From the NCBI GenBank assembly GCA_043820265.1, contig JBDREA010000160.1:1-5832 (forward strand): DNA of 5,832 nt. The letters are read 5' to 3'. The DNA comes from JBDREA01 sp043820265. GTDB lineage: Archaea; Altiarchaeota; Altiarchaeia; IMC4; JBDREA01. Shown here in pieces: positions 1 to 4,520 of the stretch. A program made the translations under genes and the position numbers. Within the stretch, counting starts at the first letter, position 1. Each line of letters opens with the position of its first letter. Below the pieces are notes generated by a model. It had not been told where the DNA came from, made no database searches, and saw nothing but the letters and a program-made list of their open reading frames with translations.

Positions 1-62
1 ACACCCCCCAAGTCCGCAACCAGCCTTAAATACTGGTTCTCATAATCACTTGAGGAAGTCAT
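1..62 (-). CDS. N-terminal fragment of a leftward gene, product unknown
   Basis: An ATG (complement of 60-62) opens a frame that runs without a stop to the left edge, giving about 20 residues beginning MTSSSDYENQYLRLVADLGG. A Shine-Dalgarno GGAG lies 7 bases upstream, which makes this the best-supported ribosome binding site in the window. It begins 51 bases after the stop of the 114-938 gene on the same strand, so the two may be co-transcribed. The pattern E-x-QYL-x-L resembles the first residues of thymidylate synthases (E-x-QYL-x-L...IL-x-x-G). The spacing to the glycine does not fit well and 20 residues cannot decide a family. The start is inferred with fair confidence; the function is unknown. 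Confidence 0.6.
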   Translation of the reverse strand, partial: MTSSSDYENQYLRLVADLGG

Positions 63-69
63 TTATAAT

Positions 70-73
70 CTCC
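70..73 (-). promoter_or_regulatory. Shine-Dalgarno for the leftward gene at 1-62
   Basis: On the minus strand GGAG is followed by seven bases (ATTATAA) and then ATG. The spacing is right for pairing with the 3' end of 16S rRNA. It decides the start at position 62. The other complete genes here lack such a site, so this gene is probably translated as a downstream cistron of an operon. A second strong match, GAGGAGGTC, lies at about 108-116 beside the stop of the preceding gene, but the ATG it serves meets a stop after five codons. Confidence 0.6.
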
Positions 74-113
74 AAATAATCTATGGAGCAAACAGCTTCA
101 TAGATTGACCTCC

Positions 114-938
114 TCAAAAATCAAGCATTTCTACAAAGCCTAGTATTCGTTTTTTCTGTCCAGTCACGCTTTGAATAGCGTCTGCAATACGTTGTAGATC
201 CTCTCTATATGGATCTTTGTTTTTAACTCTAGAGTGAGGGTTTTCAAGCTCTGCCCCATACTCACCGGCGAGCTCCCAAAATGGCCTATTGTGATCAATT
301 TTTGTTAGAGGCGATAATGGCATCAACTCCAGAGAACTGCCCATAGATTCCAGGTGTTTTGAAAGACCGATTTCTCCCGCAACCCTTTCAAGAAATGGGC
401 GATGATTCTCAACTTTAAAACCAGGGGCATACTGAATGCCTATTATAACAGAATTACCCCCAACCCCTTGATCCACTTTATAAGGGAATTCTTTTCCCCC
501 CCATACCTTGGGTTGGAATCCTCTATTCCAGGCGTGCAGATTAATATCTGGGTGTTCTAATTGCAGGAAGTCTTGAGCATTTGCTGGTCGACGGCTTCCA
601 TCAGAAGATACGGGTATTCTGTCACCGCCAGGAGTAATCAAGTGGATATTTGCCGGCTTAAGACCCCACAATACACTTTCCCCCTCGATACTCATAGTAC
701 TACCAGGGACCCTCATATGTGTTTTTGTATATCCCGGCCGCCGGTGTGACGGGACTTCTTCCCTTATGAACTCCAAACCACACGGTATAGATTCTACTGA
801 TTTTCCCCCACCCCCCACACTAAAAGAATGTTTGAATCCTGGATCTCGGGGAATCGTAACGACTTCCCCTCGGCCTGAAGGATCGGGTTGTAAGGGTGCA
901 TTGCCCCCCCTTACACCGCCCCTTGCAATTACCGACAT
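114..938 (-). CDS. Unrecognised 274-residue protein with a short internal repeat
   Basis: This is a complete frame from ATG (complement of 936-938) to TGA. I recognise no family. The protein has no signal peptide or membrane segment and looks soluble. The N-terminal third is rich in Gly, Pro and Arg, with GGGGK at residues 42-46 that is not part of a P-loop. The middle contains W90-GLKPANIHLITPGGDR-106, and the C-terminal 40 residues are charged and probably helical. Two segments match each other: residues 174-190 (KVENHRPF...AGE) and 212-228 (KIDHNRPF...AGE). Codons are used in a normal coding manner and the frame is long, so the gene is probably real. A TATA-like T-rich box lies about 32 bases upstream, with no Shine-Dalgarno. 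It may form an operon with the gene starting at 62. It ends in TGA while four of the other six complete or partial genes with a visible stop end in TAA. Confidence 0.65.
   Translation of the reverse strand: MSVIARGGVRGGNAPLQPDPSGRGEVVTIPRDPGFKHSFSVGGGGKSVESIPCGLEFIREEVPSHRRPGYTKTHMRVPGSTMSIEGESVLWGLKPANIHLITPGGDRIPVSSDGSRRPANAQDFLQLEHPDINLHAWNRGFQPKVWGGKEFPYKVDQGVGGNSVIIGIQYAPGFKVENHRPFLERVAGEIGLSKHLESMGSSLELMPLSPLTKIDHNRPFWELAGEYGAELENPHSRVKNKDPYREDLQRIADAIQSVTGQKKRILGFVEMLDF
249..305 (-). repeat. Internal protein repeat, copy B (residues 212-230)
   Basis: It encodes K-I-D-H-N-R-P-F-W-E-L-A-G-E-Y-G plus a few more residues. The shared core with copy A is (D/E)-(H/N)-(N/H)-R-P-F-x-E-(x)-x-A-G-E-x-G, about 38 residues apart start to start. 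Confidence 0.45.
351..419 (-). repeat. Internal protein repeat, copy A (residues 174-196)
   Basis: It encodes K-V-E-N-H-R-P-F-L-E-R-V-A-G-E-I-G plus a few more residues. It matches copy B at K, a hydrophobic, an acid, RPF, E, AGE and G, with one extra residue before AGE. DNA identity between the copies is modest, so this is an old protein-level duplication or a shared structural motif, not a recent DNA repeat. Confidence 0.45.
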
Positions 939-965
939 GGTCTTAGATAATACTACGAATTCGAT

Positions 966-975
966 GAATAAAAAA
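966..975 (-). promoter_or_regulatory. Candidate TATA box for the 114-938 gene
   Basis: The minus strand reads TTTTTTATTC, centred about 32 bases upstream of the ATG. The position suits an archaeal promoter with a very short leader. The sequence is only a weak TATA match in an A/T-rich stretch. Confidence 0.3.
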
Positions 976-1114
976 TGAAAAAAGGGGCACTAGACTCAAA
1001 GTAATGAAAAAAAAAGAAGTATAGTTAGGATCAGAAAACATCGATTCGTCAAATATAATGTCAACACTACCGCTCCAATTCAAATGCGTATTTTTTTCTT
1101 TTTTAGGAGAATGC

Positions 1115-1122
1115 TTTTAAGA
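1115..1122 (+). promoter_or_regulatory. Candidate TATA box of tmk
   Basis: TTTTAAGA is centred about 27 bases before the tmk ATG, which would put transcription start at or next to the start codon (leaderless). An AGGAGA at 1105-1110 resembles a Shine-Dalgarno but is 35 bases from the ATG and its nearer ATG (1111) is in a different frame, so it does not set the tmk start. Confidence 0.4.
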
Positions 1123-1145
1123 TTAAAAATAATATATCTGCTGCA

Positions 1146-2042
1146 ATGTTTATCGTCTTGGAGGGGTTGGACGGGTGCGGTAAGTCTACTCAGGCAAAGC
1201 TTTTAGCAGACTGGTTGATAGAGAGGGGCGGAGAGGTGCTTCTTACAGCCGAGCCCACGCGAAGCAGAGTCGGTTTGTTCATCAGGGAGATTCTCGCAAG
1301 CGACATCGAATTGGACCCTAAGACGCTTTCGCTTCTTTTCGTTGCAGACCGAATCCAGCACCTGAAAGACGAGATCGAGCCTGCGCTTCTCGCAGAAAAG
1401 TATGTGGTCTCAGAAAGATACTATTACTCGACCATCGCCTACCAGAACGCGCAGGAGGTCAGCTGGGACTGGCTCACAGGACTAAACGATTTTCGTGCCC
1501 CGGACGTCTCGATCCTTCTGGATGTGCCGCCCAAGAAGGCATCTGAGAAGATACGAGAAAAGATCCTGCGGGAAAAGGATGAAACGGAACGGGCGAGGAA
1601 GAAATTCGAAGAGGAAAAGAAAAAGTTCGAGGACCACAAGCTCAAGTTCACAGAACATAGAAAGCGCTTCCACCAGATAAAGAAGAATCCCTATGCCGTG
1701 TCCGGCTCATCTGAGGGGAAAAAATTCAAACACTACCTCGACGAACGAAACGCATCGACCGCTGAAAAGCAGCTTAGAAGTTTGATGGCCGAACTCCTCG
1801 AACTTGACGAGGCGAGGATGGCCTCAGAAGAAGAATATGAAGCAGCCCGTACGAAGTATCTGAAATTCGAAAAATTCGAGCGTCCCACAACACTCGAATC
1901 CGATGCCAGCGAATACGATGTCTTTTTGAAAAAAGTCTATGAAAACTACCACAGATTCGAGGATATGACTTTAGTCGATGGCACGAAGTCCATAGAAAAA
2001 GTCGCGGCAGATATACAGGAGATAGTCGGGGCAGTGTTGTAA
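1146..2042 (+). CDS. tmk: Thymidylate kinase with a large helical insertion in the LID region
   Basis: dTMP kinase phosphorylates dTMP to dTDP with ATP, a required step to dTTP in the cytoplasm. Residues 7-15 form the P-loop GLDGCGKST. E36-P37 matches the conserved EP that contacts the substrate, and F65-x-A-D-R-69 is the next conserved block. The usual DR(Y/H) motif appears as E90-R91-Y92, followed by STIAYQ to 100. LLDVPP at 124-129 ends the core strand before the LID. Family members are about 200 residues; this one is 298. The excess, roughly residues 137-250, is charged and helical: four heptads with Phe at 154, 161, 168 and 175, a loop near 181-191 (NPYAVSGSS), then a second helix to about 243. 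The family sequence resumes at F260-LKKVYENY. The P-loop lacks the Arg of type I enzymes, so a type II arrangement with basic LID residues is expected, exactly where the insertion lies. The ATG is the only plausible start, as the frame is closed at 1104. Activity is likely but not certain. Confidence 0.93.
   Translation: MFIVLEGLDGCGKSTQAKLLADWLIERGGEVLLTAEPTRSRVGLFIREILASDIELDPKTLSLLFVADRIQHLKDEIEPALLAEKYVVSERYYYSTIAYQNAQEVSWDWLTGLNDFRAPDVSILLDVPPKKASEKIREKILREKDETERARKKFEEEKKKFEDHKLKFTEHRKRFHQIKKNPYAVSGSSEGKKFKHYLDERNASTAEKQLRSLMAELLELDEARMASEEEYEAARTKYLKFEKFERPTTLESDASEYDVFLKKVYENYHRFEDMTLVDGTKSIEKVAADIQEIVGAVL
1599..1682 (+). repeat. Four heptads with a Phe in each, inside the Tmk insertion
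   Basis: Residues 152-179 are four back-to-back 7-residue units of the form K-K-F-E-E-E-K, varied, with Phe at the same place each time (154, 161, 168, 175) and charged residues elsewhere. The DNA shows a loose 21-base periodicity. Only one hydrophobic residue per heptad means a classical two-stranded coiled coil is doubtful. A long single helix with a Phe stripe, packing against the second helix at 192-243, fits better (inference). Confidence 0.75.
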
Positions 2043-2043
2043 A

Positions 2044-3219
2044 TTATTGGATATATTCGGATAGATTGAATTTTTTGAATTTATTTAATTCTTCTGGTAG
2101 CGCGTAGACTGAGATTGTTAGCCGTTCTTCTTCTGCTTGCTCGAGGCTTCGGGCGAGGGTGGATACTTCGTCTATTCTTCTGAGTTCTCCTTCGTATTCG
2201 ATTTTTGTTTTGTATTCCTGGAGCTTGGCTTCCGGGATGTCTAGGAGGACGAATCCTTTTTTGTTTTTTGTTTCGCTTGCGATTTGGTTTTGGATTTTGT
2301 CTTTTTTTTCTGCGAGGTTTCTTTGCTCATCGATACTGAACGAATTCAGTTTTACGCGATAGGCTGTCTTAAAGAGCCTTCTCTCGTCGAGTCGGCGCAT
2401 CATCTCTTTTGGGTAGCCTCCGCTAGCCCGAAGCTTTGACACCAGGTCGATGTCGTCCATTGAAAGGTAATTTTTCAGGGAGAGCTTTCGTTTCGAAAAC
2501 AGATGCTTTATTGCTTCGACTAGCATTGATTCGGCGATTCTTTTCGTCTTGTGCCAGTAGACGGTCTGATACATTAAGCCTCGGCTTATGAGAAGTGATT
2601 CGACTGCTTCGAGGCTTCCTGCGTCTAATACGACGTCTGAGTGGGTGAGTTTGATGGATTCGATTATGCGTTCGAGGTCGGCTAGGCCGTAGGCTACTCC
2701 CGCGTAGTGGGCGTCTCGCAGAAGGTAGTCCATTTTGTCGACGTCTATCTCGGATGAGAGGATCTTTCCCATTCTCCCTCCCCCGACGACGAGGTCTGCG
2801 ATGAGATTCGGGTTGAGGCCGTGCCTTCTTAAAATCTTCGCCACCTCGGTCTGCTGGATTATCCTTGCGGACTGCTCTTCGTGGAAGATGTTCCTCTTTG
2901 AGAGGAGCTCGTCTGACGTGTGGCTGAAGGGGGCGTGGCCGACGTCGTGCAGGAGGCCTGCTGCCCTGAGAGCCTTAGAGTTCTTTGATTTCAAATTGAG
3001 GTGGCGGCCGACTTTTCCCGCCAGATGCATGACGCCTAGGCTGTGCTCGAATCTGGTGCTCGTCATCGAGGGATAGACGTAGCTGCACAAGCCGTTTTGG
3101 CGGATGTTTCTAAGCCGCTGCATCGCGGGTGTATCAACGAGCTCCACTTCCAGATCCGACAGAGTTATGTCACCGTGGATTGAGTCGCGGATAACCCGGT
3201 CCTTCGAATTATATGCCAT
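2044..3219 (-). CDS. HD-domain phosphohydrolase of the SAMHD1/dGTPase-like family
   Basis: The family (COG1078-type) uses a metal held by HD residues to hydrolyse nucleotides, and characterised relatives cleave dNTPs to deoxynucleoside and triphosphate. Starting from ATG at 3219 the protein has 391 residues, the normal size. All signature residues are present: R56-F-E-H59, H91-D92-x-x-H95-xxxx-H100, H113, and D161-K162 with Y165 and D169 in IDVDKMDYLLRD. By family alignment H59, H91, D92 and D161 are the metal ligands. The opening VIRDSIHGDI is typical. The frame extends to a GTG at 3234, but the ATG is preferred: it begins right before the family N-terminus and has a TATA box 24 bases upstream. 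The C-terminal third is charged and partly coiled. The gene converges on tmk with one base between stop codons and follows carA after 50 bases. Its substrate here is inferred, not shown. Confidence 0.9.
   Translation of the reverse strand: MAYNSKDRVIRDSIHGDITLSDLEVELVDTPAMQRLRNIRQNGLCSYVYPSMTSTRFEHSLGVMHLAGKVGRHLNLKSKNSKALRAAGLLHDVGHAPFSHTSDELLSKRNIFHEEQSARIIQQTEVAKILRRHGLNPNLIADLVVGGGRMGKILSSEIDVDKMDYLLRDAHYAGVAYGLADLERIIESIKLTHSDVVLDAGSLEAVESLLISRGLMYQTVYWHKTKRIAESMLVEAIKHLFSKRKLSLKNYLSMDDIDLVSKLRASGGYPKEMMRRLDERRLFKTAYRVKLNSFSIDEQRNLAEKKDKIQNQIASETKNKKGFVLLDIPEAKLQEYKTKIEYEGELRRIDEVSTLARSLEQAEEERLTISVYALPEELNKFKKFNLSEYIQ
2071..2090 (+). terminator. Possible tmk terminator inside the 3' end of the HD gene
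   Basis: About 30 bases after the tmk stop the plus strand has T6 followed by more T-rich sequence to 2090. Archaeal transcripts often end at such T-tracts. It lies within the convergent gene, so tmk mRNA probably overlaps the HD mRNA in antisense. There is no strong stem. No comparable T-tract is visible for the HD gene on the other strand. Confidence 0.3.
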
Positions 3220-3237
3220 TGTAAGAAATAGCACTTA

Positions 3238-3247
3238 GTTTAAAAAG
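3238..3247 (-). promoter_or_regulatory. TATA box of the HD phosphohydrolase gene
   Basis: The minus strand reads CTTTTTAAAC, centred about 24 bases upstream of the ATG at 3219 and too close to serve the GTG at 3234. This supports the ATG start and an independent, near-leaderless transcript in the 50-base gap after carA. Confidence 0.5.
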
Positions 3248-3251
3248 AGGA
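3241..3251 (-). terminator. Possible T-tract terminator of carA
   Basis: About 20 bases beyond the carA stop the minus strand has CTCCTCTTTTT, a pyrimidine-rich run ending in T5. The same T-tract forms part of the HD gene's TATA box, so the spacer may end one transcript and start the next. Confidence 0.3.
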
Positions 3252-3269
3252 GTGCATGGACCTTGTTAT

Positions 3270-4358
3270 TCAAAGGCTGGCCAGAAATTCGTCAAATAGG
3301 TAGTAGCTGTCCCAGGGGCCGGGGTGTGCTTCGGGGTGGTATTGTACGGTGCGGACTGGGTAGTCGTTGTGTTTTACTCCTTCGACGCTTTGGTCGTTTA
3401 GGTTGATGTGGGTTACTTCGAGTCCTGTTCCAGCGCAGGTTTCAGCGTCGACTGCGAATCCGTGGTTTTGGCTTGTGATGTAGACTTTGTTTGTCTTCAG
3501 GTCTTTGACCGGTTGGTTTGCGCCTCGGTGGCCGAACTTGAGCTTGTAGGTTTTGGCTCCGCACGCAAGGGATACAAGCTGGTTTCCGAAGCATATGCCA
3601 AACATCGGGACTCGCTCCTCGATAACTTCCTTTATCGTCTTTATCACATAGTCCACGCGTTCAGGGTCGCCTGGGCCGTTACTTACAAGGACTCCGTCTG
3701 GCTCGTATCCTAAGATCTCGTCTTTTGTTGCTCGGGCGGGCATCCTTACAACGTTGACCCCCCTATCGTTGATGCATTTAATGATGCTTTGTTTTTCCCC
3801 GCAGTCTATGAGGACTACATTCTTCTTTGCGCCTTTCACGTCGTATCGAATTGGCTTTTTCACGGAGACTAAGTCCACCAGGTCAACTTCCGAAATCGAC
3901 TTCATGGATGCCGCCTCCTCTTTCAGTTCTTCGAGTTCTTTTTCGTCGAATGGGGATTGGAGTATTGCGTTCATCACCCCGTAGTTCCTTATCTTTCTGG
4001 TCAGAAACCTTGTATCGACTCCCTGGAGGCCTGGTATGTCGTAGTCTTTGAGAAATTCATCAAGGTTTTTTGTTAATTTTCCATGGCTTGGTTGGTCTGT
4101 CAACTCCCGGACTACGAATCCTTCGACCTGAACTTTATCTGATTCCATTTGCCCTTCTATTGTCCCGTAATTTCCTATTAGGGGATAGGTGGGCATGAGG
4201 ATCTGGTATTTGTAGCTGGGATCGGTCAAAGCCTCTTGGTAGCCTGACATCGAAGTGTTGAAGACGAGTTCTCCCTTGGATTTTCCGTCTGATCCGAATC
4301 CTTCTCCGATTACGGCCGTGCCGTCGGCAAGGACCAATGCTGCCTTGTCTTTCTTCAT
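3270..4358 (-). CDS. carA: Carbamoyl-phosphate synthase small (glutaminase) subunit
   Basis: CarA hydrolyses glutamine and passes ammonia to CarB, which makes carbamoyl phosphate for pyrimidine and arginine synthesis. The N-terminal small-chain domain (about 1-130) has the hallmarks LVFNTSMSGYQEALTDPSY, YPLIGNYG and VDTRFLTRKIR. The class I glutamine amidotransferase domain (about 178-362) has SNGPGDP, the nucleophile C256 in GICFGNQ, TSQNHGFAVD, and the H341/E343 pair in QYHPEAHPGP, so the catalytic triad is intact. GICFGNQ has Asn259 where many bacterial enzymes have His (GICLGHQ); I believe Asn is seen in archaeal relatives. The length of 362 is normal. ATG 4358 is placed right before the conserved LVLADGT. 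No carB lies next to it: the downstream neighbour is the HD phosphohydrolase and the divergent neighbour a lipoprotein gene. Confidence 0.97.
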   Translation of the reverse strand: MKKDKAALVLADGTAVIGEGFGSDGKSKGELVFNTSMSGYQEALTDPSYKYQILMPTYPLIGNYGTIEGQMESDKVQVEGFVVRELTDQPSHGKLTKNLDEFLKDYDIPGLQGVDTRFLTRKIRNYGVMNAILQSPFDEKELEELKEEAASMKSISEVDLVDLVSVKKPIRYDVKGAKKNVVLIDCGEKQSIIKCINDRGVNVVRMPARATKDEILGYEPDGVLVSNGPGDPERVDYVIKTIKEVIEERVPMFGICFGNQLVSLACGAKTYKLKFGHRGANQPVKDLKTNKVYITSQNHGFAVDAETCAGTGLEVTHINLNDQSVEGVKHNDYPVRTVQYHPEAHPGPWDSYYLFDEFLASL

Positions 4359-4384
4359 CTTTTTTTGTTGAATTGTCTTCGACG

Positions 4385-4393
4385 TATTTATTA
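4385..4393 (-). promoter_or_regulatory. Candidate TATA box of carA
   Basis: The minus strand reads TAATAAATA, centred about 31 bases upstream of the carA ATG, with no Shine-Dalgarno before the ATG. A short leader or none is expected. The TTGACGTCC arm at 4409-4419 sits just upstream of it. Confidence 0.45.
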
Positions 4394-4408
4394 TTCAATC
4401 ATTATAGT

Positions 4409-4453
4409 GGACGTCAAAACTTCATTGATACTCCCTAGGAATTTTTGACGTCC
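4409..4453. repeat. Inverted repeat 1: 11-bp perfect arms, TTTTGACGTCC
   Basis: The left arm GGACGTCAAAA (4409-4419) is the exact reverse complement of the right arm TTTTGACGTCC (4443-4453), separated by 23 bases. It lies just upstream of the carA TATA box in the divergent spacer. It shares the core TTGACGKC with inverted repeat 2, so it may be an operator for a dimeric regulator. It could instead form a hairpin if transcribed. Confidence 0.75.
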
Positions 4454-4460
4454 GATATAT

Positions 4461-4501
4461 TTGACGGCATAAATATTATGTGAATGTTTTTATGCCGTCA
4501 A
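4461..4501. repeat. Inverted repeat 2: 13-bp perfect arms, TTGACGGCATAAA
   Basis: The left arm TTGACGGCATAAA (4461-4473) is the exact reverse complement of TTTATGCCGTCAA (4489-4501), separated by 15 bases. The right arm covers most of the lipoprotein gene's candidate TATA box and ends 19 bases before its ATG. Binding here would be expected to block that promoter (inference). A 13-bp perfect match so close together is hard to attribute to chance. Confidence 0.85.
4487..4494 (+). promoter_or_regulatory. Candidate TATA box of the lipoprotein gene
   Basis: TTTTTATG is centred about 30 bases before the ATG at 4521, leaving a leader of only a few bases. It overlaps the right arm of inverted repeat 2. 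A second AT-rich element, TATAATATAT at 4503-4512, is too close to the ATG to act as a normal archaeal TATA box for that start. Confidence 0.4.
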
Positions 4502-4520
4502 CTATAATATATCTGGTAAG

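Larger units (their letters stand above)
939..1145. other. AT-rich divergent intergenic region between the 114-938 gene and tmk
   Basis: These 207 bases separate two divergent genes. The region holds A-tracts (973 to 983 and about 1005-1014), a T-tract at about 1091-1104 and promoter-like boxes on both sides. A 13-base string CGTCAAATATAAT at 1047-1059 nearly matches strings in the carA/lipoprotein intergenic region. Both strands were read for small genes. The only candidates are a 6-codon frame and a T-rich minus-strand frame of about 33 codons, and neither has a ribosome binding site. No RNA gene was recognised. Confidence 0.6.

Noticed and set aside
561..978. Two plus-strand frames of 62 and 70 codons opposite the unknown gene
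   Set aside because: They have low-complexity or Pro-rich content and no promoter or ribosome binding site. The minus-strand frame is four times longer.
950..1050. Small minus-strand frame of about 33 codons in the tmk upstream region (starting ATG near 1040)
   Set aside because: Its hydrophobic look comes from T-tracts. It has no Shine-Dalgarno or well-placed TATA box, so it is not supported.
1439..1680. Three frames overlapping the tmk insertion on both strands
   Set aside because: They are Ser/Phe-rich or Arg-rich readings of Lys/Glu codons. The tmk frame is continuous through the insertion and rejoins the family C-terminus.
2735..3076. 113-codon plus-strand frame
   Set aside because: It is antisense to the HD phosphohydrolase catalytic region, where the opposite strand shows clear conserved motifs.
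3220..3234. GTG at 3234 as start of the HD phosphohydrolase
   Set aside because: It adds MLFLT ahead of the family N-terminus and falls only about 5-10 bases from the TATA box, whereas the ATG at 3219 fits both.
3408..3713. 101-codon plus-strand frame
   Set aside because: It is antisense to the carA amidotransferase domain and has no family features or promoter.
4135..4398. 87-codon minus-strand frame starting upstream of carA
   Set aside because: It overlaps the carA N-terminus in another frame, is rich in Arg from shifted codons, and carA is unmistakable there.
4461..4508. Bacterial-type promoter (TTGACG as -35, TATAAT as -10)
   Set aside because: The elements are 36 bases apart on the plus strand, not about 17, and the genes look archaeal. 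TTGACG is better explained by the inverted repeats.
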